A DNA stretch of 55,827 bases from Acidimicrobiia bacterium (GTDB taxonomy: Bacteria; Actinomycetota; Acidimicrobiia; Acidimicrobiales; Poriferisodalaceae), in NCBI GenBank assembly GCA_022822525.1, contig JAJEBN010000079.1, positions 1 through 55,827 on the forward strand. Reading direction: 5' to 3'. How positions within the stretch are numbered: position 1 is the stretch's first letter; each line of letters opens with the position of its first letter. Under the pieces are notes generated by a model, which did no database searches, was not told the DNA's origin, and was given only the letters and a program-made list of their open reading frames with translations. Positions 1-9,007 of this stretch are shown in pieces. The position numbers and the translations under genes were made by a program.

Positions 1-977
1 TACCGCTCGGGAAGGCCCGCATGTGCGACCACGAGGCGGCCGCCGTCGAGCACGTAGTGGCTGATGAGCCCGTCGACGAATACCGCCACCTGATCGCGGA
101 AAGCGGCGCTGCACTGTTCGAGCTGGGCGAGCGACTCGGCAAGCCCGTGCGTCATCTGCACCTGGCGTCCCGCCAGGGCTCGACCCAGCTTGTTCTCGTG
201 ATTGCCAGCGATGCACAGCGCGCTGCCGGTCTCGACCATCGACATGGCCACTTCGAGCACCTCGGCAACGCCGGGCCCGCGATCGACGAGGTCACCCACG
301 AACACCGCCCGTCGATTGTCGGGGTGGGTGATCGGGCGAGCGGCGACGTCGTAGCCCAAGAGGTCGAGCAGCGCGATGAGCTCGGTGTGGCAGCCATGAA
401 CGTCGCCGATGATGTCGAAGGGCCCGGCGTCGTCTCGGCGGTCGCACCAGAGCTTGGTGCGCACGATGCGCAGCGAGTCCAGCTCGTCGGCAGTGCCGAT
501 CGTATGGACGCGGGCAAAGCCCTCCTTGCGCAGGCGCCTGCCATTGCGGCGCAGCGTCTCGTGCTGGCGCTTGATGGCATGGCGCGGCGTCTGGCGGTCC
601 TCGCGTGAACTGTTCCGCTCAACGCACCATGCGAGCGGCAGGTCGAACACGATGGCGGTGACCATCAGGTCGGCCCGGCGCGCCAGCTCGACCAGCGACT
701 TGCGGTCGGGCGGCTTGGTATTGGTGGCATCGACGACGGTGAGTCGCCCGATCTCGAGCCGCTTGCGCACGATGGTGTGCAGCAGGTCGAAGGCCTCGGC
801 GGTGACGGTCTGGTCGGTCTCGTCGTCGCCGACCATGGCCCGGCACTGGTCGCTGGAAACGACCTCGGTGGGCGCGAAGTGCCTCCGCGCAAAGGTGGAC
901 TTGCCCGATCCCGAGGCGCCGCACAGCACAACCAGCCCGGGTTCGGCAATCTCGATCTCGGTCAGCGCGGGTCTCAT
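1..977 (-). CDS. pnkp: Polynucleotide kinase-phosphatase Pnkp of the RNA-repair cassette (3' part outside window)
   Basis: The reading frame is open from an ATG at 977 to the left window edge, giving about 325 N-terminal residues. A P-loop GASGSGKST lies near residues 20-28, followed by SSDQCR and VVDATNT, as in the 5'-kinase module. A calcineurin-type phosphatase starts near residue 188 with GDVHGCHTEL, then GDLVDRGP and GNHENK. The C-terminal adenylyltransferase (ligase) domain of this family would lie beyond the edge. Family knowledge: Pnkp heals and seals broken RNA, such as tRNA cut by ribotoxins, in a complex with Hen1. It starts 10 nt after the Hen1 stop codon, so the two are probably one operon. 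The kinase-phosphatase order and the Hen1 neighbour make the call secure. Confidence 0.93.
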   Translation of the reverse strand, partial: MRPALTEIEIAEPGLVVLCGASGSGKSTFARRHFAPTEVVSSDQCRAMVGDDETDQTVTAEAFDLLHTIVRKRLEIGRLTVVDATNTKPPDRKSLVELARRADLMVTAIVFDLPLAWCVERNSSREDRQTPRHAIKRQHETLRRNGRRLRKEGFARVHTIGTADELDSLRIVRTKLWCDRRDDAGPFDIIGDVHGCHTELIALLDLLGYDVAARPITHPDNRRAVFVGDLVDRGPGVAEVLEVAMSMVETGSALCIAGNHENKLGRALAGRQVQMTHGLAESLAQLEQCSAAFRDQVAVFVDGLISHYVLDGGRLVVAHAGLPER

Positions 978-987
978 CGGACGCTGC

Positions 988-2391
988 TCACGCTGCTCGG
1001 CGGAAGACCGCCATCTGGGTCGGCGGCCCGCACTCAGCGTCCTCAGGTCCGATGCCGCTGATCTGCCAGCCGTACCCGTACCCGTCCCCGACGCCGTGCG
1101 CCCACGCTGTGAATTCGTCGCGCGTCCACTCGAATCGGTGGTCGCCGTGGCGCAGCCCAGCCGGGCCCAGATGCTCGAAGTTGACGTTGTAGTCGCGGTT
1201 CGGCGTCGTCAGCACGACCGCTGAAGGGGCAGCGTGGCCGAACACGACATCGGTGAACACGTCGAGACGCTCCGGGTCGAGATGCTCGACGACCTCCACC
1301 AGCGTGGCGACATCGAAGCCGCGCAAGCGCTCGTCGGTGTAGGTGAGGGAGCCCTGCACCAGTGAGACTCGCTCGCGGCGACGCTCGGACATCTCATCAA
1401 GACCGAGACGCCGCTCAGCACGCTCGAGTGCCCCGATCGAGGTGTCCATGCCGAGCACCCCGGTCACGGAGCGCTCGTCGATGAGGCGCCGCAGCAGCCG
1501 TCCCTCCCCGCATCCCAGGTCGGCGACTCGTCCTCCGCCCGAGGCACGCACGGCGTCCATGACCGCATCCAGCCGCAGTTCCCGCAGGTTCATCCGGCGC
1601 TCGTTCGCCTGCTCTGCGTCGTCAAGTCGCTGGTCGGCCCGATCGACGTCCTCGCCGGACTCAGCGAGGCGCGCCAGCGCCTCCCGGGCGAGGGTGCCGA
1701 AGCGCAGGTAGCGGCGAGTGATCAGCCCCGACGCGGGATGCGCAGCCAGCCATTCGCCTCCCCGCCGCATCAGCTTGTCGACTTCGTCGGGGCCGATCCA
1801 GTAGTGCTTGCGGTCGTCGAGCACCGGCAGCATCACGTAGAGATGCTCCAGCGTTCGGCGGACGGTGTGCCGACCCGCCAGCCGGACCGAGAAGTAGCGG
1901 CTGTCTCCCCAATCCCCGAACTCCGTGTCGAGCGGGATGGCAGCACACTCGACGTGGTAGCCCAGCGGTTCGAACAGCCGTCGAAGCAGTTCCGCACCGC
2001 CCCGCACCCCGAGCGCCGGCAATTCGACGTCAAGATCGAGCGGCCGATCAACCAGTTCGGGTCGGGCCTCGCACGTTCCCGCCAGCGCCGTACGGAACAG
2101 CCGGCCGATGGCCACGCTCAGCATCGATGATGCTGCGTACGGGCGATCGTTCACGTAGGGCTCGAGTCCTCCGAGGTACAGCGGCTGCCGACCTGATCGT
2201 CGCTTGGACGCTGCGAACGAGTCGACCTCCACGAACAGCGTGGCGGTGCAGCGTTCGGGCGCCGCCTGGGGGTAAAAGACATGGGCGCGCCCGAATCCGA
2301 CATCGACGGATCGCACCCGATCGGGGTGCTTGTGCAGCAGGAATCCCAGATCGGTCGCATCAGGAGTCGTTGAGGTCAGCGAAACGAGCAT
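988..2391 (-). CDS. hen1: 3'-terminal RNA ribose 2'-O-methyltransferase Hen1
   Basis: About 467 residues. The N-terminal half matches the bacterial Hen1 domain that activates Pnkp ligation (start MLVSLTSTTPDATDLG, with LLHKHPDR). The C-terminal half is a SAM methyltransferase with VADLGCGEGRLL. The family's metal site is visible: EVVEHL gives E, E and H, and DHRFEW gives the last His. Family knowledge: Hen1 methylates the 2'-OH at the 3' end of cleaved RNA before Pnkp seals it, so the repaired RNA resists being cut again. I chose the internal ATG at 2391 over 2406 because the family starts at this methionine. Pnkp follows 10 nt downstream. Confidence 0.93.
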   Translation of the reverse strand: MLVSLTSTTPDATDLGFLLHKHPDRVRSVDVGFGRAHVFYPQAAPERCTATLFVEVDSFAASKRRSGRQPLYLGGLEPYVNDRPYAASSMLSVAIGRLFRTALAGTCEARPELVDRPLDLDVELPALGVRGGAELLRRLFEPLGYHVECAAIPLDTEFGDWGDSRYFSVRLAGRHTVRRTLEHLYVMLPVLDDRKHYWIGPDEVDKLMRRGGEWLAAHPASGLITRRYLRFGTLAREALARLAESGEDVDRADQRLDDAEQANERRMNLRELRLDAVMDAVRASGGGRVADLGCGEGRLLRRLIDERSVTGVLGMDTSIGALERAERRLGLDEMSERRRERVSLVQGSLTYTDERLRGFDVATLVEVVEHLDPERLDVFTDVVFGHAAPSAVVLTTPNRDYNVNFEHLGPAGLRHGDHRFEWTRDEFTAWAHGVGDGYGYGWQISGIGPEDAECGPPTQMAVFRRAA

Positions 2392-2550
2392 GAACTGTCT
2401 ATTCAATCGGCAATGTGACGTGCCGGTCCCTCAGGTTTCGGACACCCTCCGGTCAGGCGCGGCGAGAGATCTCCGTTCGTCGCCGCGCAGCACAGCCGCC
2501 GTGCCCGGATTGGTCACGGGAGCCACTGGGAGTGCGAGTAGTTTCGGGGT

Positions 2551-3135
2551 ATGGACTATCCAGCTTCCGTAACTGTCCAGCCCTCAGAGCGCGTAGCGAA
2601 CTGGCGTCCGTTGGTCCACTGGATCATGCTGATCCCGCACTTCGTGATCCTCGCCGTGTTCCACATCGTGGCTTGGCTGCTCGCGGTCTTGACCATGCTC
2701 GCGGTTCTCGTCACCGGCAAGCTGCCGGCAGGCATCGCGAGCTTCCAGGTGATGTACATCCGCTACTACCACCGTGTGCTGTCGTACGTGCACATCATCC
2801 ACGACCAGTACCCGCCCTTCGAATTTCCTTCGTCGGAAGAGGATCCGGGCGGTTTGCCGGTGGCGGTGAATGTCGCAGTGCCGTCGGGGAACCGCAATCG
2901 TCTGGCAGCACTGTTCCGTCCGATCTACGGGCTGCCGCAGATCGTGTTTGTCACCATCTACTCGTATCTCGTCGTCGCAGTGGTGACGATTGCCTACTTC
3001 ATCATCCTGTTCACCGGCCGCTGGCCTGCAGGCATGCGCGACTTCGTGATCGGGTTCTACCGCGTCCACACGCGCTACCTGAGCTTCATCTACCTGCTGA
3101 CCGACACGTACCCGCCCTTCAGCACCGCCGAATAG
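2551..3135 (+). CDS. DUF4389 membrane protein
   Basis: 194 residues with two similar halves. Each half has a hydrophobic hairpin (LVHWIMLIPHFVILAVFHIV and a second near residues 130-160) followed by a 'P-A-G-(I/M)' loop and a 'YP-P-F' motif (DQYPPFEFP and DTYPPFSTAE). This repeat with the LPAGI/WPAGM loop is typical of DUF4389, a membrane family of unknown function common in actinobacteria. It is divergent from hen1 and stands alone, so its context gives no clue to function. Confidence 0.8.
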   Translation: MDYPASVTVQPSERVANWRPLVHWIMLIPHFVILAVFHIVAWLLAVLTMLAVLVTGKLPAGIASFQVMYIRYYHRVLSYVHIIHDQYPPFEFPSSEEDPGGLPVAVNVAVPSGNRNRLAALFRPIYGLPQIVFVTIYSYLVVAVVTIAYFIILFTGRWPAGMRDFVIGFYRVHTRYLSFIYLLTDTYPPFSTAE

Positions 3136-3234
3136 GCCCAGCACCAACGTCACCGAACTCGCACTCGCCGGTCACCGAACCGGCCGCGGGGCTACCGTGC
3201 GGGCGATGAGCGAGGCCCGAGGTGAGTGACTGCC

Positions 3235-4908
3235 ATGAGTGAGATGACAGGCGGCGAGGCCGTCGCGGCGACGCTGGCGCGCTTGGGCGTGCGGCATGTG
3301 TTCGGGATCGTCAGCGTGCACAACCTGCCGATCTACGAGGCGCTGTCGACCCACGACGGCATCGAGGTGGTCAAGGTCCGCCACGAGCAGGCCGCTGCGC
3401 ACGCCGCCGACGCCTACTACCGCGCAACCGGCGAGATGGGCGTGCTGCTCACCTCCACCGGCCCGGGCGCCGCCAATGCTGTGCCCGGCCTGTACGAGGC
3501 GTCGTTCACCAGCTCGGCTGTGCTGATGGTGACCGGCCAGACCGAGTCCCGCTTCTACGGCAAGGGGAAGGGCTTCCTGCACGAGAACGATCAGCAGGCC
3601 GACATGCTTCGCACCGTGTGCCGCAGTGTGGCGTCGGTGCGGCACCCCAGCGAGATCTCCGCCGAGATCGCCCGCGTCGCCGATGACATCCGCACCGGCC
3701 GCCCCCAGCCCGGCGCGGTGGAGATCCCGATCGACTTTCAGTACGCCAAGGTCGGCGACACGCCGATTGCGGGTTCGCCCGAGGTGCCCCGCCTGCGGCC
3801 GGACGTATCGCTGCTCGACGATGCGGCCGAGCGATTGACAGCAGCGCAAAGGCCGCTCATCTGGGCGGGCGGCGGGGTCGTCACTGCGGACGCATCGGAG
3901 GAGCTCACTGCGCTGGCTGAACGGCTGGGCGCGCCCGTCGTCACCACCATCGAGGGCCGCAGTGCCCTGAGCGAACTGCACCCGCTGTCGCTGGGCTTCC
4001 GCTCGGACCGCCCCCAGATGGCCGACGTGTTCGCCGAAGCCGATCTGCTGCTGGCCGTGGGCACCCGGTTCCAGAACTACGCCACCCGCGTGTGGGCGCT
4101 GCAATTGCCCGACGAGCTGATTCACCTCGACGCCGACCCCGGCGTGATCGGGCTCAACTACCCGGCGTCGTTGGCTGTCGTGGGCGACGCCAAGCTCAGC
4201 CTGGCCGGGCTGCTCGAACGGCTGGGCGACGGCGCGCCCACCGTCGACGATGGCTACGTCGAGCGGGCCCGCAAGCACCGCTCGTCTGACATGGAAGCGA
4301 TGCGCGAAGAGATCGGGCCTGATCACGCGGCGATCTGCGACGCGATCCGACGGATGCTGCCCGATCAGGCCCGCATCGTTCGTGACACCACCGTGCCCGG
4401 CTACATGTGGGGCAACCGGCTGCTGCCGATCGTGGCGCCGCGCACGTCCATCCGGGCGGCAAACGCGGCGATCGGCCCCGGCGTGCCGATGGGGGTCGGT
4501 GCGGCGCTGGCGAGCGGTCAGCCGACCGTGGTGATCCAGGGCGACGGCGGGCTGATGCTGTCGGTGGGGGAGATCTCGACGCTCGCCGAGCACGGCCTGC
4601 CTGTCATCGTGTGCGTCTTCAACGATGGCGGCTACGGCGTGCTGCGCATCATCCAGGACGCCCTGTGGGACTCCCACCACGGCACCGAGATCGGCGGCAT
4701 CGATTTCGTCGCTATGGCCGAGGCCATGGGAGTGCCTGGCAAGCGAGTGGCCAGCGTTGCTGAGTTCGAGTCGGCATTCGGCGACGCGGTGGCCCGTGCC
4801 AGCGGCGAAGCCGGCCCAGTCGGACCGTCGCTGATCGACATCGACCAAACCGCGCTCATCCCGATCACGTTCCCGCTCCCGGCGCACCAGCGCCGCCGCG
4901 ACGACTGA
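3235..4908 (+). CDS. Thiamine-pyrophosphate-dependent enzyme, acetolactate-synthase-like
   Basis: About 557 residues with the three-domain fold of the AHAS/benzoylformate decarboxylase group. The N-terminal pyrimidine-binding domain has the catalytic Glu in VRHEQAAAHAADAY near residue 50. The central domain has PLIWAGGGVV. The C-terminal domain has the TPP/Mg motif GDGGLMLSVGE followed about 25 residues later by FNDGGYG. The substrate cannot be read from sequence. No small regulatory subunit gene is adjacent, which argues against a biosynthetic ilvB. The ATG at 3235 has AGGTGAG about 9 nt upstream; a GTG at 3226 is the alternative. Confidence 0.85.
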   Translation: MSEMTGGEAVAATLARLGVRHVFGIVSVHNLPIYEALSTHDGIEVVKVRHEQAAAHAADAYYRATGEMGVLLTSTGPGAANAVPGLYEASFTSSAVLMVTGQTESRFYGKGKGFLHENDQQADMLRTVCRSVASVRHPSEISAEIARVADDIRTGRPQPGAVEIPIDFQYAKVGDTPIAGSPEVPRLRPDVSLLDDAAERLTAAQRPLIWAGGGVVTADASEELTALAERLGAPVVTTIEGRSALSELHPLSLGFRSDRPQMADVFAEADLLLAVGTRFQNYATRVWALQLPDELIHLDADPGVIGLNYPASLAVVGDAKLSLAGLLERLGDGAPTVDDGYVERARKHRSSDMEAMREEIGPDHAAICDAIRRMLPDQARIVRDTTVPGYMWGNRLLPIVAPRTSIRAANAAIGPGVPMGVGAALASGQPTVVIQGDGGLMLSVGEISTLAEHGLPVIVCVFNDGGYGVLRIIQDALWDSHHGTEIGGIDFVAMAEAMGVPGKRVASVAEFESAFGDAVARASGEAGPVGPSLIDIDQTALIPITFPLPAHQRRRDD

Positions 4909-4947
4909 GCACCAGCCCAGCCGTCGGCAGGGCTCGGCGCGCCGGTC

Positions 4948-6111
4948 CTAGAGGCCGGAGGTGTCGGCGTCAGGGTCGAAGAAGGTGCGGCCGGCGAGCT
5001 CCATCACCGGCATCGCGACCATGAAGTGCGCCGAGGCGGTCTGGGCGTCGCGCAGGTGACGCTGCAGCGGCGATGCTTCGAACACCGCTGAGCCGCCCAC
5101 GGCGGCATTCATCGACTGGATGACTCGCAGACTGGTCTGCATTGCGTGGGTGGTCGCGGTGCGCAGGTCGCGGCGCAGCTCCAGGTCGGACAATCCGTGC
5201 TGTGCGCGCTCCCATGCGGCATCGATCGTCGCGTACAGGAGCCCCCGCGCCGCACGCACCTCAGTGTCGGCCACCGCCACGGCCGAGTGCAGTGCCGGCC
5301 GCTGGCCCAGGGTGCGGCGCGAGCCCTGGGGCACCTTCGACTGCGCGACGTCGACGACTTCGTCCACGCATGCCCGGGCCATCCCCAGCGCGATCGCGCC
5401 GATCGGCAGCGCCAGCAGGCCGAACAGCGGCATCCGGTACAGCGGCTCGTCAGCCAGCGGCGAACGCAGGATGTCGCGTTCGAACGCGATACGCGCCGAG
5501 GGAACCCAGACGCTGTCGGCTTCGAACGTGCTCGAACCTGAACCGCGCAAGCCGCTGGTGAACCAGTCGTCGAGCAGGCTGATCTCGTTCGGACGGAAGA
5601 ACACCCGACCGAGAGCCGGTTTGGTGCTGGCGGCGGCGTCGCTGCCGTCGACCTGCACGCCGCCGGAGATCCACTCCGCGTTGTGCGAGCCCGAGGCCCA
5701 TGCCCAGCGGCCGCTCACGACATAGCCGTCTGCGCCGCCGGGCCCGGCTGCGGGGCTCGCGCGACCGGAGGGAGCGAACACGCCGGCGGTGATGACGTCG
5801 GGATTTGAGAGCACCTCTGCAAGCTGATCCGGCTGCAATGCACCGAACATGATCTGCGAGGTAGAGCCGATGAACGTGCACCACGCTGCCGAAGCGTTGC
5901 CCATCGCCAGCACTTCGCCGATCTCTGCAACAGCCGCCGGCGGCAACCCCATGCCGCCGAGGGCGGGCGGCACCAGCGTTCGGTAGAAGCCGTCGGCCGC
6001 CAGCGCCTCGGCCAAGTCCTGCGGCAGCTGACGCAACCGGTCGATCTCGACGCTCCGCTCCCGCAGCGTTGGGCCCCATTCGGCGGCCAGCTTCAGCATC
6101 TTGTCGCTCAT
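4948..6111 (-). CDS. Acyl-CoA-dehydrogenase-fold flavin monooxygenase (HsaA/HpaB-like)
   Basis: About 387 residues with the acyl-CoA dehydrogenase fold: an N-terminal helical domain (LPQDLAEALAADGFYRTLVP, GGMGLPPA), a central beta domain with SGRWAWASGSHNAEW, and a C-terminal helical domain ending AGRTFFDP. The RWAWASG block is typical of two-component FMNH2/FADH2 hydroxylases such as HsaA rather than true acyl-CoA dehydrogenases, and the usual acyl-CoA dehydrogenase glutamate context is not obvious. The start ATG overlaps the upstream stop as ATGA, so it is translationally coupled to the Ldh-family gene. The hydroxylation substrate and reductase partner are unknown. Confidence 0.75.
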   Translation of the reverse strand: MSDKMLKLAAEWGPTLRERSVEIDRLRQLPQDLAEALAADGFYRTLVPPALGGMGLPPAAVAEIGEVLAMGNASAAWCTFIGSTSQIMFGALQPDQLAEVLSNPDVITAGVFAPSGRASPAAGPGGADGYVVSGRWAWASGSHNAEWISGGVQVDGSDAAASTKPALGRVFFRPNEISLLDDWFTSGLRGSGSSTFEADSVWVPSARIAFERDILRSPLADEPLYRMPLFGLLALPIGAIALGMARACVDEVVDVAQSKVPQGSRRTLGQRPALHSAVAVADTEVRAARGLLYATIDAAWERAQHGLSDLELRRDLRTATTHAMQTSLRVIQSMNAAVGGSAVFEASPLQRHLRDAQTASAHFMVAMPVMELAGRTFFDPDADTSGL

Positions 6112-7238
6112 GGCGCTGCTGCCGGCTCGCAATCGAACGGCACTCCCAGCTCGTCGCCGACACGGCCCAACGACCTGACGACCGACGCGGGGTAGCTGAC
6201 AGTGCCAGCCGCAGTCCGCCGGTCCATCTCGAGTTGTTCCAGCTCGCCCGGCAGGTACACGGTCTGGCCTGGCAGTGCGTCCTCTTCCCCGGCAGCACGG
6301 ATCTGGGCGACCATGTCCTCGATGTCGTCGTAGTAGCCCTCACGGTCGCGGAACACACCCGGATCCATCAGCAGGAAGAACTGGCCCCGCCTGCCCACGG
6401 CCACATCGCCGGTGTGAGCTGAGCCGCCCAGGATTCCCGCTGCGATGTTCGAAGCCGTGATCATGCCGATGCCCTTGTATCCGCCGATGGCCGGCACGAT
6501 GCCGCGCATCGCCACGTCGGGGTCGACCGTGGGGTTGCCGTCGCGATCCAGAAAGCCCCATTCCACCGGGATCTCCGAGCCCTCGGAGCGGGCCCGCAGC
6601 ACCTTGCCCAGCGCCACCGGCGTGATGGCCATGTCGAGCACGATCGGCGGCTGGTCGCGGCGGGGGAACGTCCACACGATCGGGTTGTTGCCGAACAGCT
6701 TCCGGCGGCTGCCGAACGGCGCCAGGTTCGGCACCGAAGTCGTGGTGCCGTAGCAGACAAAGCCGGCCTCTGCGGCCTGGTACGGGTAGTTCGCACCGCA
6801 GCCCCAGTCGTTGGAATTGCGGATCACGCCAACTACCAGCCCGCTCTCGCGGGCGGCGTCAATGAGCTGCTCCATGAACCGGGTGATCACGAGCTGACCG
6901 AGACCGTGGTGCCCGTCGGCCACCAGCACGGACGGCGTGCGAGTCACGATCTCGCACTGTGCAGTCGGGTCAGTCGTGCCGTCGCGGAACCAGTTGACGT
7001 ACCAGCTCACCCGCTGGAAGCCGTGCGTGTCGACGCCGCGCCGGTCCGACCAGAGCTGGTTGTCGACCACGGTCGCCGCGTCATCGGCAGCCATGCCGGC
7101 CGCCACGTACGCCGCAATGCCCCACGGCCGAAGCTCGTTCAGGCGAAACGACACGGGTGCGCTGTCGTCGCCATCGCCAGGCCGGTCGTCAGGTATTCCC
7201 CGCGGCAGTGTCTCGCTGCGTGTGCTGTGCTCGCTCAT
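6108..7238 (-). CDS. Ldh-family NAD(P)-dependent oxidoreductase (malate/L-lactate dehydrogenase type 2)
   Basis: 376 residues. The segment LRPWGIAAYVAAGMAADDAATV, the motif SDRRGVDTHG and the middle of the chain (NSNDWGCGANYPYQAAEAG, LFGNNPIVWTFPR) match the MdH2/YlbC/ComC family, which reduces or oxidises 2-keto/2-hydroxy acids with NAD(P)H. The ending is GVPF. It sits between an isopropylmalate-type dehydrogenase (66 nt upstream) and a flavoprotein (ATGA overlap downstream). Together these look like a small pathway acting on hydroxy or keto acids, which is inference from context only. Confidence 0.83.
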   Translation of the reverse strand: MSEHSTRSETLPRGIPDDRPGDGDDSAPVSFRLNELRPWGIAAYVAAGMAADDAATVVDNQLWSDRRGVDTHGFQRVSWYVNWFRDGTTDPTAQCEIVTRTPSVLVADGHHGLGQLVITRFMEQLIDAARESGLVVGVIRNSNDWGCGANYPYQAAEAGFVCYGTTTSVPNLAPFGSRRKLFGNNPIVWTFPRRDQPPIVLDMAITPVALGKVLRARSEGSEIPVEWGFLDRDGNPTVDPDVAMRGIVPAIGGYKGIGMITASNIAAGILGGSAHTGDVAVGRRGQFFLLMDPGVFRDREGYYDDIEDMVAQIRAAGEEDALPGQTVYLPGELEQLEMDRRTAAGTVSYPASVVRSLGRVGDELGVPFDCEPAAAP

Positions 7239-7304
7239 GTCCGGTAGCTCACCTCTCCGCTGGATGCGATGCGCGTTTCTACCCGCAGACGCGCCGAATG
7301 GCCG

Positions 7305-8360
7305 CTACAGCGCCTCGATCACTGTGGTGGCGAATTCCTCGGTGCCCGCAGTGCCGCCCTGGTCCGGAGTCACGCGTTCTCCTTGCGCGTAGACGTGTGC
7401 CAGCGCCCGGTCGAGGCGGTCAGCCGGAGCGTCCAGTCCCAAGTGGCGCAGCATCATCTCGGCTGACTCCAGCGTGGCGGTCGGGTTGATGATGCCTTGG
7501 CCGGCGATGTCGGGCGCCGTGCCGTGGGCCGATTCGAAATACGCCCAGTCGTCGCCGTAGCAGCCCGACGGCGCCAGGCCCATGCCGCCGATCGTGCCGG
7601 CGCCCTGGTCGGACAGGATGTCGCCGTACAGGTTAGGCAGCAGCAGCACATCGAGCTCGTGGGGTCGCATCACCAAGCGGTGCGCCATGTCGTCGATGAT
7701 GAACTGCTCGTATTCCAGGCCGGGGTACTCCTGGGCCACCTCGCGGGCGATATCGCAGAACCAGCGATCGGTGGCAGGAAGCATGTTGGTCTTGGCGGAG
7801 ACGGTCAGCTTGCCGCCGCGGCTCAGCGCCAGCTCTGCGGCGAAGCGGGTGACCTGCTCGGTGCCGGGCCGGGTGATGATCTTTGCCGCGAAGCGGCCGT
7901 TGGCGGCATCGGGCGGGACGCGAGAACGGCCCTCGGTCAGTCCCGCATCGAGCAGTCGTTGCGCCGGGCCCATGACGCCGACATACATGTCCTCGAGGTT
8001 CTCGCGGACGATCACGTAGTCGATCCCCTCGGGTCGGGCCAGCGGCGAGGCGTAGCCCGGCCGCCACCGCACCGGTCGCACGTTGGCGTAGGTGCGCTTG
8101 CCCCAGCGCATGAATCCCGCGCCGGGCGTCGTGCCGTTCGACGAGCCGAAGAGCACCGTGTCCGCAGCGTCGATGTGCCCGCCGACCAGCGCTTCGCGCT
8201 CATCAGGGGTCAGAGCCGCCAAGTCGTCGCCCACCGGCACGTGGTCCCAGTCGATCGGCAGATCCAGCGCATCCAGCACGCGCAGCGAAGCCGACATCGC
8301 TTCGGGCGCGGCATCGTCGCCGGGGATCACGCACACCCGGTGTCGCCGCTGTTCGGTCAT
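7305..8360 (-). CDS. Isocitrate/isopropylmalate dehydrogenase family protein
   Basis: 351 residues of the beta-decarboxylating dehydrogenase fold. Visible signatures are VIPGDDAAPE at the N-terminus, the substrate-binding VIVRENLEDMYVG, SAKTNMLPATD, NLYGDILSDQGAGTIGG (metal-binding aspartates) and the nucleotide loop FESAHGTAPDIAGQGIINPT. The sequence does not say whether the substrate is isocitrate, isopropylmalate, tartrate or homoisocitrate. No leu genes are nearby, so leucine synthesis is unlikely. It heads the run 8360-4948 with the Ldh-family and flavoprotein genes. Confidence 0.85.
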   Translation of the reverse strand: MTEQRRHRVCVIPGDDAAPEAMSASLRVLDALDLPIDWDHVPVGDDLAALTPDEREALVGGHIDAADTVLFGSSNGTTPGAGFMRWGKRTYANVRPVRWRPGYASPLARPEGIDYVIVRENLEDMYVGVMGPAQRLLDAGLTEGRSRVPPDAANGRFAAKIITRPGTEQVTRFAAELALSRGGKLTVSAKTNMLPATDRWFCDIAREVAQEYPGLEYEQFIIDDMAHRLVMRPHELDVLLLPNLYGDILSDQGAGTIGGMGLAPSGCYGDDWAYFESAHGTAPDIAGQGIINPTATLESAEMMLRHLGLDAPADRLDRALAHVYAQGERVTPDQGGTAGTEEFATTVIEAL

Positions 8361-8408
8361 GCGTGCCGACGCTACGCGGCGAGATGGGTGATCGCGTGGC
8401 CGAACGAG

Positions 8409-8909
8409 CTAAAAGCCGGGTTTGGTGACCATCACCGCAATGGCGGCCACGATCACCAAGTTGCTTGCCATGGCCCACATCTCGGCTCGCCGCCGCAAGC
8501 GCTGGGCGTCATCGGCCCGGTCGTCACCGGCTTCCAGCGCCTCGGCCAGCTTGGCGCTCGTCGGTCGCAGCGCACCGTGAGCGATGCCCGCCCAAGCGAA
8601 GTAGAGGATGAACGCAGTCGTCACCCAGCCTTGGCGGAAGTTCCAGCGGTCGTCCACCAGAACCGCCACCACGCCGGCGATGCCCGCCAGGTACGCCGCC
8701 ATGTCGGTGAGCCGGTTCGACGCAAACTCGAACGAGCGCCGTACGGCGCCCGCAGCGTCGGGCCCCTCCGACCACGCCCGGCGCAGCATCACCGTGCCCA
8801 GTGCGCTCCCGCCGAAACCCACCACCGCGCCGACCAAGTGGACGACCAGCACCGCCTGATACCAGCCGGAATTGAAGCTCGCGCCTACAAGCGATCCGCC
8901 GACAGTCAT
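8409..8909 (-). CDS. DUF2269-like integral membrane protein
   Basis: About 166 residues with four predicted membrane segments: one near residues 12-35 (VLVVHLVGAVVGFGGSALG), one near residues 70-85 (YLAGIAGVVAVLV), one with TAFILYFAWAGIAHG, and a C-terminal LVIVAAIAVMVT. The pattern fits DUF2269, a family of unknown function. I chose the ATG at 8909 because the segment upstream is not membrane-like and lacks family features. It lies 48 nt upstream of the isopropylmalate-type dehydrogenase and may share its transcript. Confidence 0.6.
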   Translation of the reverse strand: MTVGGSLVGASFNSGWYQAVLVVHLVGAVVGFGGSALGTVMLRRAWSEGPDAAGAVRRSFEFASNRLTDMAAYLAGIAGVVAVLVDDRWNFRQGWVTTAFILYFAWAGIAHGALRPTSAKLAEALEAGDDRADDAQRLRRRAEMWAMASNLVIVAAIAVMVTKPGF

Positions 8910-9007
8910 GACCGCGAGTATCGCTCGGTCTGGGACGAAAGCGGCAGCGGCTTCGTGTGGGACGAGCCCGGTTGCAGCCGAGTGTCTGGGCAACCCCGGG
9001 GCGGCGT

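Noticed and set aside
3172..4887. 571-codon open frame on the minus strand opposite the TPP enzyme
   Set aside because: Composition is Arg/His/Asp-rich shadow sequence with no domain; the plus strand encodes a complete TPP enzyme with all motifs.
3235..4908. Calling the TPP enzyme a biosynthetic acetolactate synthase (ilvB)
   Set aside because: No ilvN-type regulatory gene or branched-chain genes are adjacent, and the sequence alone cannot set the substrate.
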